64,000 nt of DNA, taken from contig CM077151.1 of NCBI GenBank assembly GCA_039583875.1, positions 28,844,390 to 28,908,389 on the forward strand. Direction: 5' to 3'. The notes under the pieces were generated by a model. It did no database searches. It saw only the letters and a list, made by a program, of their open reading frames with translations, and had not been told where the DNA came from. Origin of the DNA: Platanthera guangdongensis. Lineage: Eukaryota > Streptophyta > Magnoliopsida > Asparagales > Orchidaceae. This document shows, piece after piece, positions 1 through 11,919 of this stretch. How positions within the stretch are numbered: position 1 is the first letter of the stretch; each line of letters opens with the position of its first letter. The translations under genes were made by a program, and so were the position numbers.

Positions 1-69
1 TGAAATTGATTATCGTCTGCAAGAAAATACAGCGTTAGATCGTAGATTACTAGAAAAATAAGAAGAATT

Positions 70-1990
70 TTGGATACATATAACCCGTTTGTACGGATGT
101 TTCGGCAAATATCTCAACATCAGTATATTAACAGATGCAAGCTTATTATAAAGGAAAAACCTGCTTTGGGCCATCAATATACATTACCATCAGCATCACA
201 AGTCGCTGCTATAATTGTTGGTTCTGAAGAGTACCTTGAATCAAATGAGCGTCATATAATTGTTGAGACAACTGAAGGTCAGTTGGTTAATATTCAAGAA
301 TACGCTGGTTACTACGACCCACTTCAGTATCCGTTACTCCTCCCATATGATACATACGGTTGGTTAGCTGAATACAAAGGCCTGAATAACCGTCATGTTA
401 GCTGCTGCGACTACTACTCATACATACTTCAGGTTTTATGTCAACATTATTTACTGTGTACAGACATCCTACTTCTACTTATATGATATTCCACCTCATA
501 GTTGTTATATTGCAGGATCGTCAGCCCCCTTTATCATTTCCGTTACATGCATGTCGACTACTGCAGCAATATGTTGTGGATAATTACATTAAAATTGAAA
601 CTCAAAAACTGCGGTGGATAAAAAATAACCAAAAAACAATCCGGTCTGAACTTTATAGCGGTCTACAAGATTGTCTTACTGCTGGAGAACATATTGGAGG
701 TTGGTACATATTTTAATTAAATATGATACACTGTATATTTTAACACTGTTTAGTATGCTAAATTTTTATAGTGTGTACTTGCATTACAACAAATATTGGT
801 CGGCGTGTCATCTTGCCCTCATCTTTTATAGGAAGTACTCGCGATATGTACCAGCGTTACCAAGATGCAATGACTGTTGTGCAGCAGTATGGTAGACCAG
901 ATATATTTTTAACAATGACATGTAATGCTTCTTGGCATGAAATCACAGATGCGCTTTATGCTGGACAGACCCCTCAAGACCGCCCAGATGTAGTTTCTCG
1001 AATATTTCATGCTAAATATGAAAAACTAAAAAAAATATTTTCATAAAAATGTTTTTGGGCAAAACTGTTAGTCATGTCCACGTAATCGAATTCCAGAAAA
1101 GAGGTCTACCACACGTGCATATGCTGGTTATTTTTGACTCACGTGATAAAGTGAATACTCCAGATGACTATAATAAGATTGTTAGAGCAGAGCTTCCTCA
1201 TATTGAACATGAACCCGAATTATACAATGCTGTTGTGCGCCATATGATTCATGGGTCATGTGCACATATTAACTCTAATGCACCATGCATGAAACATGGT
1301 CTTTGTAAAAAAGGGTACCCAAAGAACTTTGCTGAGGAAACGGTGCAAGGAGCAGACTCTTACCCAATCTATAGACGTCGTAATAATGGTCGCTCATTTA
1401 TACTGCACCGTGCACAAAACTATGCAATTGACAATCGATGGGTTGTTCCATATAACCCATGACTTCTGTTGAAATATGACTGTCATATTAATGTTGAAAT
1501 ATGCAGTAGTATAAAAAGCATAAAATATTTATATAAGTACATTCACAAAGGCCCTGATTCAGTTGCATTTCAAGTTCAACCTTCCTCGGATCATAATGAG
1601 ATTACTCAATATGTAAATGGTCGATGGATATGTCCACAAGAAGCATTTTGGAAGATATTTAAATTTCTATGTACCAAACATATCCATCTGTTATCCGTTT
1701 ACAAATTCATTTACCTAATAAACATCATGTGCAATTTCGCTGTACTGATTTACTGGACACTGTACTGGCAAAATGAATGAAATTCTCGCACAATGTTGAC
1801 TGAATTTTCCATGTCTATGCTACGGAACAAGAAAGTCACAATTATCTGTACAACGAGTTCCCAAAATACTATACATGGAATCAAACATCCAGAAGTTGGA
1901 TCAAACGAAGACGCCGCCAAAAAGTTATTGGTCGAATATACTCAGTACATCCTTCGGAAGGCGAAAGATTTTATTTACGCATACTGTTGA
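70..1990 (+). pseudogene. Helitron Rep (HUH nuclease) half, broken
   Basis: The Helitron_like_N region is split over several frames. Segment 70-432 ends in an exon-like boundary, and a possible GT-AG intron (433-515) leads into a segment that continues to about 704. Segment 771-1046 carries the conserved 'RPDIFLTMTCN' block. Segment 1049-1462 carries the HUH metal-binding motif 'GLPHVHML' after 'HVIEFQKRG'. Segment 1469-1640 carries 'YLYKYIHKGPD', the catalytic tyrosine region. A diverged linker follows (about 1793-1990, read in another frame). The HUH histidines and the tyrosines are visible, but stops and frame changes separate them, so the nuclease is inactive. The family cuts and joins single-stranded DNA at element ends. 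Confidence 0.88.
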
Positions 1991-3961
1991 ATCATATTCG
2001 AGCTCCAACATCGTTTGAACATCTCATGACAGTCAGGAACATTACATACTCCACATTTAAAGAAGCTGCTGAACATCATGGTCTGCTCGAACGAGACAAC
2101 AATTTACATAACTGTATGCGTGAAGCACGGGAATTTCAACTGCCACAAGCATTACAAAATTTATTCACAACAATTTTACTTTATTGCAACCTAACTGAGG
2201 TTAGACAATTATGGAATGATAACTATACTGCAATGACTGAAGATTATGTCTCTTCTACTTTGATCAGTGATTTATATGTCATGAATAAGCTTCTTCGTCA
2301 TATAGAATATACTCTTCATCAAGATAACAAAAGTATTACACAGTTTGATATTCCGCAAATGTCGGCAATTTTCTCAAATCTTAACAACTTATCGAGCTTA
2401 ATTGAAGATGAAATCTCAATACCAATTTCACATACGGATCTTAACTCTATTTCACTATTAAATCCTGGTCAATCATATGCCTTTCATACTATTACGCAAG
2501 CTATTAGACAACAAGATGGAGGTATTTCTTCATAGATGACCCTGGAGGCACGGGAAAAACTTTCTTATATAAAGCGCTACTTGTTTATTTACGACATGAT
2601 AGTCATATTGTGCTTGCAACTGCATCTTCAGGGATTGCAGCGACTCTTCTTCCAGGTGGAACTACAACACATTTAAAATTTAAAATTCCAATTCCTGTAG
2701 AAGCCGGTTCATTTTGTAATTTTGGCAAACAGTCTGCGTTGCATAAACTTATAGAACAGTGCTCTGCTATTTTGTGGGATGAAGCTCCAATGTCACACAA
2801 ACATGTATTTGAGGTCGTTGATCGCTCAATTCGAGATGTTCTTAATGTTGCACAACCTTTTGGTGGTAAGGTTGTAATTATGGGCGGTGATTTTCGACAG
2901 ATTCCACCAGTGTAGTTAATAGCACAAAATCTCAAATTATCAATGTCAGCATAGTTGAGTCACCTTTGTGGTCAACTGTACGTTTAATTTCACTATCTGA
3001 AAATATGCGTGCTATTGATGATCGACATTTCTCAGAATTTCTACTTCGTATAGGAAATGGTGACGAGTATACATATGCTGATGATATGATTCAAATTTCG
3101 GATTCGTTGATTATTCCATGGGAAGACCAACATTCAGTCAATGTACTGATCAACAACGTATTTTCTGATATTATATCCAGTGTTACCAGCTGTGATTATT
3201 GGGAAGACAGGGCATTACTTACTCCATTAAATGAGGACGTTTCTTTATTAAATGAAAAATGTCTAAAGTTACTTACTGGAGATGAAATTACGTACTATTC
3301 TTTTGACTATGTTGATGATGATAGATATAATTTATACCCACAAGAGTTTTTGAACATCATATCACTAAACAATCTACCGCCACATAAATTATCTTTGAAA
3401 AAGGGTGCCCCCATCATGTTGCTGCGGAATTTAAATCCTCGAATTGGACTTTGCAATGGTTCGAGGTTGCTTTGTCGTCAATTCTCAAGAAATATTATTG
3501 AAGCAGAAATACTTACGGGACAACATAAAGGGAACACTGTTTTTCTCCCCCGCATACCACTTAAAAATCCTGGAGATATCAATATGTCATTTGAGTTAAC
3601 TCGAAAGCAATTTCCAGTTCGTTTAAGCTTTGCAATTACAATAAACAAATCTCAAGGACAAACAATTAGGCATGTTGGACTTTACCTGCCTTCTCCAGTT
3701 TTTACGCATGGTCAACTTTATGTGGCTTTATCACGAGGAGTTAGTGCAGCAAATACCAAAATTTTAGTTAGACATGATGCTATGCCTAAACACACAGGTA
3801 CTTATACAAAAAATATTGTATTCAAAGAACTACTGACCAAAGTCATTCTCCAGGTGCATTCTCTATTTCGTATCAAAAATTTGTTTTATATATGTGTTTG
3901 GGCTATTATCTGTGTGATTGATCAATATATTGTATTTGCTACACAGGCTCATCAAATGTAG
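1987..3961 (+). pseudogene. Helitron PIF1-like helicase half, broken
   Basis: The helicase domain of the Helitron protein is spread over at least three frames. Walker A 'GGTGKT' lies near 2544-2561, but the preceding segment (1987-2535) runs into a stop after what looks like a 1-nt loss near 2523-2527. Walker B-like 'AILWDEAP' and motif III-like 'GGDFRQIPPV' are in 2610-2915, which ends at a stop. A +1 shift restores the frame for 2966-3961, which has the C-terminal helicase block 'INKSQGQTI' and 'LYVALSRG'. PIF1 helicases unwind DNA 5' to 3'; in Helitrons this drives strand displacement. Three lesions at least make it a pseudogene. Confidence 0.9.
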
Positions 3962-4588
3962 TTGTCTGCAATTATTTGAAAGAAAGCTCTGGTGGCATAC
4001 AGACAATCCTACTAATTTCGCCTCAGTACTCTGCCTTGGGTACATACTTTACCAATAGGTTCTGTACAATTACTCATGTTTATGCGTTCATTGTATTACT
4101 GCAAAGATCATATAAAGAAGAACTATAATAGAAATATTCAAAAATATATCCCTTACAAGTACATTATGCTTTTATAGTAACATTTTATTAACTTGCAAAT
4201 ATATTCAAGTATATTTTATTTTCAGCATAAAATGAATGAAATGTACAGCGCAATAAATTAAGTTACTATGTGTGTTGTTGTCATCTTATTACTATTGATT
4301 GTATGATCTATGTAAAAATTTCTGCTAGATGCTCGTTAATGCTCCCGTTACCATTGTTTTAGGTGATCTTAATTTAATTACTCTCAAGAGATGAAGTTCT
4401 TGCATGTTTCCTACAGTTGCTATCATTAACGACCGTAAGCAGATAAACAATATTATTGAAATAACTACATTAAAGAATTTGCGTGCTATTAACTTCGATT
4501 ATTTGGAAATATAACCTCTGCTGTTGTTTGCTTTTCTTTACGTGAGAGTGAGTAGAGACATAAGTTAGTGTATTGTTATACGAGCATC
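3962..4588. other. AT-rich non-coding stretch after the Helitron helicase
   Basis: No coding potential is visible. The length (about 630 bases) fits the 3' non-coding part of a Helitron, but no CTRR end could be placed. Confidence 0.5.
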
Positions 4589-5446
4589 TTCGCACGGGCT
4601 ACGCCCGTGCTCGATGCTCTTCGCATCGACAGTACCCCACCTGCGGCAGTACATCCACCCAAACTCGCCCCCTCTATGACACTCGATGCTCTCAAGCAGC
4701 CTTCGGCCGCATTCATGCGGGCTTCGCCCGCCAGCGCACAAACTTCAGCCGTGTTAGATGCTCCAGGCAGTCTTAGGCCGCATAGAAGCGGGCTTCACCC
4801 GCTTCCACATAAATCACCATCTCGACCCCGTACCCGTCACTCGCATCCCCCGGAGAACATATGCAAAATCGACCACGCTACGACAAACGATCAATTGACA
4901 TGACACAGCGAGCCCCCGTGCCCTACGCGATAGTAGCCCCACCTTGACAGTGTCCCGGCGCAACGACGCTTTTGCAGCTCGCAAACCCTGTTCAGATGAT
5001 AAAGTAGGTATGGGAAGAGCAGCAGGACAGGGGTCATATGCACAGGGGTTTGCAAGCTGCAAAAGCGTCGTTGCGCCGGGACACTGTCAAGGCGGGGCTA
5101 CTATCGCGTACGGCACGGGGGCTCGCTGTGCCATGTCAATTGATCGTTTGTCGTAGCGAGGTCGATTTTTGCATATGTGCCCCGTGGGATGCGAGTGACG
5201 GGTACGGGGTCAAGATGGTGATTTATGTGGAAGCGGGTGAAGCCCGCTTCTATGCGGCCTAAGACCGCCTGGAGCATCTAGCACGGCTGAAGTTTGTGCG
5301 TTGGCGGGCGAAGCCCGCATGAATGCGGCCGAAGGCTGCTCGAGAGCATCGAGTGACATAGAGGGGGCGAGTTTGGGTGGATGTACTGCCGCAGGTGGGG
5401 TACTGTCGATGCGAAGAACATCGAGCACGGGCGTAGCCCGTGCGAA
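4589..5446. repeat. Large palindrome: about 403-405-bp inverted arms, 50-bp spacer
   Basis: The left arm (4589-4991) and right arm (5042-5446) are near-perfect reverse complements with few mismatches, separated by about 50 bases. Each arm also holds short GC-rich hairpins. The outermost one is gcacgggctacgcccgtgc (4592-4610; complement 5425-5443). Two others lie at 4717-4731 and 4785-4805, inside two diverged direct copies of a ~48-bp unit (4684-4731, 4757-4805). Base composition is far richer in GC than the AT-rich flanks. The outer hairpins resemble Helitron 3' hairpins, but no CTRR follows. Open reading frames across it are by-products of the repeat. Confidence 0.92.
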
Positions 5447-5683
5447 CTGCCTCGCACACGGATGACAAAAAATACCTAGAACTGGCACGATAGGCGTTAG
5501 CTCCGTCAATGATCGACAATTGCTCGGTCAGTGAACGTTGATTGAAACTTGCAAATTCGTAAAGCATAATTTTCCTCAAAAAATTTGAATTCACAAATGG
5601 TTTTGATTTTTTTTCTTATCATTTTATGTAGATCCAAACAGCATGTCAATCAAGGTTCCATGAAAATTGAGATAGAGATATAT
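5447..5683. other. Non-coding stretch between palindrome and MITE
   Basis: AT-rich sequence with nothing recognisable. Confidence 0.4.
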
Positions 5684-5827
5684 GCTCCGTTTGGGAGGAC
5701 TTATTTTTACCAGTCAAGCGGTTACGAGCGCATGAATTGGGCCTTAAATTAAGGCCCGATGATTTAAGGCCCGATTCATGTGATCGTAACCGCTTGACCG
5801 CTAAAAATAAGTCCTCCCAAACGGAGC
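5684..5827. mobile_element. Foldback MITE, family A copy 1
   Basis: The 144-bp sequence is almost wholly palindromic. The left end gctccgtttgggaggac is mirrored by gtcctcccaaacggagc at the right, followed inward by 'caagcggttacgagc' and its complement. The gctccgtttgg end type is common in hAT-like MITEs. I could not see a clear target duplication. A second family member lies at 17681-17860. Confidence 0.85.
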
Positions 5828-6299
5828 CATAAGTAAATACACATAGCTAGCCACTAAGGCTACAAATATGACATAAAACTGTGTGAGAATGATATAGAGC
5901 AAATTTAAAACTACTGGGATTCTAAGATGTTCAGAGAATTCACATGCATTTGTTTGGGTTTGCCAATCTCCAACGCCACATTCTCATACTGTTGTTCCCC
6001 AACATCTCAGTTATTCAGCCTAATATCAGAATCTTCTTTTTGCTCCTCTAAGGTATTATCCGCAATAATTTTAGGCGGTCATTATTCACAAATTGTGTTT
6101 GTCTATTCACATATTCAGTTTATTCGCAGTTCTGAAAGAAATCAAATATGTTTTTCGTAGATATTTTTGTTATCCTGCAGATTAGTCCCAAACAAACTCT
6201 AGCGAATTTAAATCTTTCCAAATAAATTGAATATCATCAGCAACGAAGAAATCGTTTTTCTTCCTGAACACGGTTTCTATTCGCATATTAATTTTATGA
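5828..6299. other. AT-rich non-coding stretch
   Basis: No gene or repeat recognised. Confidence 0.4.
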
Positions 6300-6860
6300 A
6301 CGATGATATGTGCACACATTGAAGTGCTTAGAAAGTTGTTGGAGGTGTTCCTTCATTCTTTGTGCACACATTGAAGTGCATAACAGATCCTTTGTCGCCA
6401 TTACGCCCAATCTTGTGGCATAATCTCACTAATGCCTAAGTGCATCATGTCTTTCATTATAGTCTCATTCCAAGTCTTTATTGATCTACCCCTTCTCGGA
6501 CTAGACTCTTTCAACGCCTAACAGGTGCCTCTAATGATCTCCTTTGTACGTGTTCAAATCATCTTAGTCGAGATTCCTGCATCTTCTCTGCAATTGGGTG
6601 CTACTCTTGTCTTATCCCTGATACATTCATTCATAATTCTATCCAGTCTCATGTGCCCGCACATCCACCTAAACATTCTCAACAATGCAACTCCCATTTT
6701 TGCTCATGTATACAATTCACTGCCCAACACTCAGAACAATAGAGCATCGTTGGTCTAATTGCATTACGATAGAACTTGTCATTAAGTTTTAATGGTACTC
6801 TACAATCACACAAGATCCCTGACGTGCCTCTCCGCTTCAACAAACCCGCTTGGATTCTGT
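6300..6860 (-). pseudogene. Non-LTR retrotransposon (RTE-like) reverse transcriptase C-terminal fragment
   Basis: The reverse complement reads, across shifting frames, like the end of a LINE reverse transcriptase: 'LNDKFYRNAIRPTMLYCSE', then 'MFRWMCGHMRLDRI', then 'KTWNETIMKDMM'. This is the block that follows the RT catalytic domain in plant RTE-type elements. Stops and shifts interrupt it, and the 5' portion is missing, as is usual after incomplete reverse transcription. Related fragments lie at 15940-16330 (-) and 38330-38600 (+). Confidence 0.8.
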
Positions 6861-7625
6861 GGTGTAATGGAGAGGACCATCATATTAATGTTAGCCATCA
6901 GATTTAATTTCAAATTAAAATCTAAACTATATTTGATGGGGTTCTCCTAAAATTCATCAGAGTCAAGAAGGTTTTCAAGATCGTGACCTCAATCGGATCT
7001 CCAAAATTAGGGTTGAAAGCGGTTTCATTTGAGTCATTTGGACCCAAACCGAAAATAGTCCGTTATTTATTTCCTCAAACAGAACCAAACATAAACCGAT
7101 CGGCACGGTTCTATAATCGGTGCGGTTTGTGAGCGGTTTTTCGGTTTTATTAGAGAAATTTTCAAAACACAAAATTGACATTATTATTTTTATATTATAT
7201 GATGTATAAATATAATCGCAATTTTGGATAAACTAATATTCATTTTAAATTTAATATTTACAAGTATGTTTTGATTATAAGTCAAGAATATTATTTTTGA
7301 CAAAATTTCTGAAAGAAAAGAATACATTAAGTAAGAAAATATTATAAAATTTTAGATAATTTAAAAAATAGTAAAGCTACAAAATGTATCTAAGACAAAT
7401 ATTGTTATTAATTTTGAATAGTAAAATGCAAAAAATTATGATATCTATATTGCTTCTCAATGACCATTCTGCAACTTATCGTGCAAAAAATCAACATATA
7501 AATCAGATGTGATAAATTTACTAACATACACATGTAAGCAAAGTTTGTATAATTGGGTTGTGAGAGTTTGAGAGAAAAAATAAGAGCCTGAAAAAACTTC
7601 ATTCGACTTTTGTAAAAGGTAGCTA
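6861..7625. other. AT-rich non-coding stretch
   Basis: No gene seen. Around 7085-7145 there is a run of 'cggttt'-type motifs that also occurs near 50290-50480; it may be a shared small element. Confidence 0.4.
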
Positions 7626-8373
7626 TGATAGGATTCCCCCTAAAGGTTGTCGAGTCAAACTAAAAGGCTCCCAACCAAAGCTCCCAAGCAAGCCAGCCCG
7701 ACCAAGTAAACAACGCTTGCTAAAAGGGTCCGGACTTACTCCAAAGGGGAAGCGAAAACAAGAGCGCAAAGGCACTGCGCAAGACCCGCACAGACGAACA
7801 AGCACACACAAGCAGAACACGCGCACACGCAGCGTGTCTGCGCGGCACGCGCGCGCTCCCTCTGCATGCATTCATTTGAAGATAAAGAACTTCGAAGGCT
7901 AGAGAGAGCTCTGATGTTTTTCGGCAAAAACGTGGGACTTAGATCATTTCTCCATTTGGAATTCGCTCATCTCCCTCTCTAGCTTGCACAATCCCCAACG
8001 CTCACTAGAACGTTTATGTGAGGTCGGGAAAGGGCACTAGAAAACACTCATACAGAGTAACGCTCACGTGGAGGCTCTCATCCAAGCTTCGTAGACGCTA
8101 TCACCTCAATCTTTGTGAACTTAGTTTATTTTTCGTTTTTTTGTACTTAGAGCTTGCAATAGAGCGGTGGCCTGTCACCCTCTGATGAAACTTTCAATAC
8201 TTGTAAACTCAAAGCTGAATAGTGGATTTTGGCTCGGCACCGATCCGACCACATGATTTTTCACCCTTTTCGGGTTTCCACAGTAAAAAAAATGTCTTTC
8301 ATCATTGCTGCTAGATTTTCATTGACTGTTTGCGCGCCTGGTTTGACTCCGAGCTAAAGCGGTCCAATTCTTT
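7626..8373 (+). repeat. Left LTR of the gag-only element
   Basis: Alignable with 10816-11916 and 18531-19371. Shared landmarks are the TGATA(A/G)GG start, 'ccaagcaagcc', 'cttcatttgaag', 'cttgtaa' and a terminal 'gactccgagctaaagcgg'. It is shorter than the right copy because it lacks most of the right LTR's 11000-11400 part. Confidence 0.8.
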
Positions 8374-8416
8374 GGACCGAAGGAAAACCCGGTGAGCTGC
8401 AAAAGTTTGTCGCCAT

Positions 8417-9939
8417 TTGTGGGAAAATGTTCCCAGAAGCTCTATAGAATCTCAGAGGACAACGCTTGCCCCACGCAAGCACCCCCAACAAACTACAATG
8501 GCAAGGAGGAGCGTGCGCACCGCTAACGACATGGCTTCGGAAGAGCTCGCCGATCTGGCCCCCGCCAACTTGTCCGCAAGCAACGCTCCACTCCAAGGAG
8601 GAATCACCGCACCCGCAAACTCGGTAGAAAAGCGCGTTCGACTGATGGAAGAGCGCCAAGTAGAAGTGCTCACCCTTCTACAATATATGGGAGTCTCCAA
8701 CCCTCCCAACTCAACTGTCGCACAATGGACACGACTGACAGCCGCTCAGGACCGCACACCGCTTAGAGACACAGCTCATCTTAGGGATCTTCCCGCCGAC
8801 GAAATGTCTGACGCAACAAGTTCTGCGCACATCGCACGACAACCAGAGCTACAAGGAAATGCTCTGCACAACCCTCTCCCAGTGGACATCGATACCGAAC
8901 AAGACGACTGAAGGCTCACCCACCGAGAAGTAAGAAATATGATCGAGGAAGAGTACGCCCAGGGAAGGCACCATCCTGCAAAAGCAAGGCTTCCGTATCA
9001 CTGTGGGTCCCTGCTCGCCCCCCATATTCTTGCACACCTTGTGCCCCACGGGTTCAAGCTACTCCATTTTGAGGGATTCGATGGGTCAGATGACTCCCTG
9101 GAGCATGCCAACCACTTTGAGACAATCATATGACTCTACAACGCGCTGAATCAACTCTGAAAAGACATATGCGTACATGGTTTCACTTTCTGCGAGAGGG
9201 GGAGATCAACAGCTTTGAGGAGCTTACGTGTCTCTTCATCGATCAATTCATAGCAAATCGCAGGATCGTCAAAGACCTCTCTCACCTCTCCGGCATTCGC
9301 CGGAATGAAGGGGAGTCACTCAAGGAGTTTTTTTGCCGCTTTACTTTCAAGGCAAGACAAATCCTAGGGGTTGACCTCGAGCTCCTTCGCAGAGTATTCC
9401 TCGAAGGTCTCTGCCCAAGCGGGTTCTACTTCACATTAATGCGAGAAATAATGTTGAGATATGCAGACCTCATTCATCGGGTCGAGGTGCAAATCACGAC
9501 AGACGAGACCATCGAGGCTCGTCACCAATGGTTCGAGGGAACCTCCAAGTAGAAGAGGGAGCGACGAACACCGCAGCAAACCTCACAGAGAGCAGGGCCC
9601 TTGTCGGCATCAGGAGTTCACACCCCCCCCCCCCCGAACACCGCTCAGACTCGGGTACTTATGGCCATCCAGGACTCCAGAATGCTCCATCGGCCCAAGC
9701 CATTGCCCCTGAACCGAGGAGATCAAGTGCAATACTGCGAGTTTCACATCAGAAACATGCACATTAAAGAAAACTGCACCCGGCTGAGAGAAGAATATAA
9801 CACATCATCCATTGAGGACATCTTGGGAGGTTCTTGTAGAACCAAGTGTCGCATCAGCCCCCGTAACACCAGTAAGGATGGGACCAGCCCCCTGTGTGCC
9901 AAGATGCACAAGGAGGCAGATAAGTGGTTGAGTAGGTAG
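8417..9939 (+). pseudogene. Gypsy-type gag, frame-broken
   Basis: Gag is readable in three consecutive frames. Segment 8417-8911 (164 aa) is a hydrophilic N-terminal region ending at a stop. Segments 8939-9133 and 9130-9552 carry the Retrotrans_gag core: 'FDGSDDSLEHANHFETI', then 'TWFHFLREGEINSFEEL' and 'GESLKEFFCRFT'. Segment 9601-9939 carries the Cys/His motif 'YCEFHIRNMHIKENC', typical of the C-terminal part of gag in plant gypsy elements. Gag builds the cytoplasmic particle around the RNA. Stops and frame changes make this copy non-functional. The domain order and position just inside the left LTR fix its identity. Confidence 0.85.
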
Positions 9940-10109
9940 AAAAACCATCGCTAGATCAGCCTTCCCCGTCTCCCAAGTCATGTCCATAACCTAATTAGAA
10001 AGAGACCTGGAAAGCTAAGAGATGTTGTCGGACACTGTCATCAGCTTCGGGGATGAGGACCTGAAGGTGGTGCACACCCCACACAGGATCCTCTTTTCAT
10101 CAGCGCAGG

Positions 10110-10280
10110 AATCAGCAACCACTGCTTCAGGGTCAAGAGAATATTAATCGGCAGCTGGAGCAAAGTGGACATTATATTCTCATACACACTATGCAACATG
10201 AAGATCCCCTAAGAGCGCATCGAGTCAACAACAAGACCGTTATATGAATTCGACAATAGCCCGGTTCCTGTCTGATGCAC
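10110..10280 (+). pseudogene. Retroviral-type aspartic protease remnant
   Basis: A short frame reads 'KVDIIFSYTLCNMKIP', a stop, then 'TTRPLYEFDNSPVPV'. This is the stretch around and after the flap of gypsy proteases (family pattern VDIIF...PLYGF...V). The catalytic DTG/DSG is not seen. It confirms that the element once continued past gag. Confidence 0.65.
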
Positions 10281-10295
10281 AAGGAGGCAGATAAG

Positions 10296-10545
10296 GTTCT
10301 TCGTTACCTCCAACTGGATGTACTCTGGTCCTCCCGAGGTGTGAACGAACAAAGGTTATTTGAAACCTCCACCTAGACGGACCTCTGTCCTCTTAAGACG
10401 CAAACGAACAAAGGTTCTTCTCTGCATCTACCCTGACAAACCCCAGTCCTCCTGAGGAGGGAACGAACAAAGATTCTTCTCCATCTCCAACCAAACGGGT
10501 CCTAAGTTCTTCTGAAACGTGAACAAACCAAGATTCCTCACCAAA
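10296..10545 (+). repeat. ~62-bp tandem repeat, about 4 copies
   Basis: The units share 'gaacgaacaaaggttcttc' and a following 'tcctcctgagg'-type segment. The array lies between the protease remnant and the right LTR and is internal to the gag-only element. Confidence 0.8.
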
Positions 10546-10815
10546 GCATGCTACGACGTGCCTACCACTACAGGAGGACCAAAGTAATGCACGGTTTAGT
10601 AGCTGTTAAGATCCCCCACCTAATGTCAACTGCGGGATCTCCATCTCATAAAGCTGACACTGAGTCATGTCAAGACATCATACTCCTGCAAAGCGCCACA
10701 AACAAAAAGTAATTCGTCAAGCAAAGAATCATGACCCTAAGGAAAAAAGGTTAAAGTCAAAAAAATTTTGGGCTCATCTCTTCGCGTATCACGATCCACA
10801 AAATTTTGAGGAATT

Positions 10816-11916
10816 TGATAAGGTTCCCACCAAAGGTTTTGGAGTCAAACTGGAAGGCTCCCAACCAAAGATCCCAAGCAAGCCGGCTCGACCAAGTAAA
10901 TCGCGTTTGCTCAAAGGGTCCAGACTTACTCCAAAGGGGGAAGCGAAAATAAGAGTGCAAAGGCTCGTAAAACTTACACAGATGAAAAAGCGCACCCGCA
11001 CTATACACGTGTACGACCCTGCGTGCACATACAACATGCGGGCGAGCGCGCGCTCCCCGTACACGTGCGTACGCGCTCTCCATACGTGTGTGCGCTCCCT
11101 GTACGCGTACGCGCTCCCCATACGCGTGTGCGCTCCCCGTACGCGCTCGCTCCCCCTGTACGTGTGCGTGTCGGCGGCTGCTGTCGCCACTCGTCATCAC
11201 TGCCAATGGTCGTCGTCAGCCGCATCTCTCTGCCATCTCCCCGGCCGCCTCCGGCCATCATCGTCACTGGGCAACTTGCCCGGGCCGCCTAGACCGCACG
11301 GGGGAAACGTTCGTCATTTCATGAAAATTGGTGATCCAGGTGACCGGAACGGAGTGACGTCATTCGCCAACTCAAGATCCAGCCCAGCGCAATTATCAAC
11401 ACATCCCTCCAGAAAACTATAAAAAGACCCTCTTAGCCTTCATTTGAAGACAAGTAACTCCAAAAACTAGAGAGAGCTCTAAGGTTTTTTGGCAAGAACG
11501 TGGAACTTAAATTGCTTCTTCACTTGGAATTCGCTCTGCTCCCTCTCTAGTTTGCCCAATCTCCGACGCTCACTTGGACGTTTCTGTGAGCTTAGGAAAA
11601 TGTACTGGAAAACGCTGCCGCAGAGGAACCCTCACGTGGATGCTCTCATACAAGCTCCGCGGATGCTCTCATCCAAGATTCGTGGACTCAGAACTTGTAA
11701 TGGGGTGGACTTTTACCCTCCGAGGAAACTTGCAATACTTGTAAACTCATAACTGAGTAGTGAATTTTGGCCTGACACTGATCCGGTCATGTGATTTTTC
11801 ATTTTTCACTCTTTTCAGATTTTTCACGGTAAAAAAAAACTCAGCATTGCTACAGGATTTTCATTGACTTTTTGCGCGCCCGATTCGACTCCGAACTAAG
11901 ACAGACTGATTCTTCA
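10816..11916 (+). repeat. Right LTR of the gag-only element, with GC-rich array
   Basis: About 1.1 kb. A TATA-like 'ctataaaaagacc' is at 11417-11429, upstream of the expected R region. At about 11040-11170 there is a short GC-rich tandem array of 'gcgctccccgtacgcg'-like units, absent from the left LTR in this form; long frames across it are artefacts. Confidence 0.78.
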
Positions 11917-11919
11917 AAC

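Larger units (their letters stand above)
1..4150 (+). mobile_element. Helitron, Rep/helicase part, decayed, 5' end outside window
   Basis: This is the coding part of an autonomous-type Helitron (rolling-circle DNA transposon). The order matches the RepHel protein: an N-terminal HUH nuclease (about 770-1780), a linker (1790-2500) and a PIF1-family helicase (2500-3960). The reading frame is broken by stops and 1-nt shifts, so it cannot encode a full protein. The 5' terminus lies before base 1. A clear 3' terminus (hairpin then CTRR) was not found; a candidate hairpin at 4592-4610 belongs to the palindrome described separately. Confidence 0.9.
7626..11916 (+). mobile_element. Gypsy-type LTR element with gag and protease remnant only
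   Basis: Two related long repeats flank a 2.4-kb interior. The left LTR starts at 7626 (TGATAGG) and ends near 8373. The right LTR starts at 10816 (TGATAAGG) and ends near 11916. Flanks agcta (7621-7625) and aacta (11917-11921) match at 4 of 5 bases, a likely decayed target duplication. The interior holds gag, a remnant of an aspartic protease, and a tandem repeat, with no reverse transcriptase or integrase. The layout is that of a gag-only (TR-GAG-like) derivative that would depend on an autonomous partner. Confidence 0.82.

Noticed and set aside
4592..4610. Hairpin as the true 3' terminus of the Helitron
   Set aside because: No CTRR follows within 15 bases, and the hairpin is mirrored at 5425-5443 as part of the palindrome.
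10757..11324. Several overlapping long frames on both strands
   Set aside because: They read through the GC-rich repeat block of an LTR and have repeat-driven composition with no domain.
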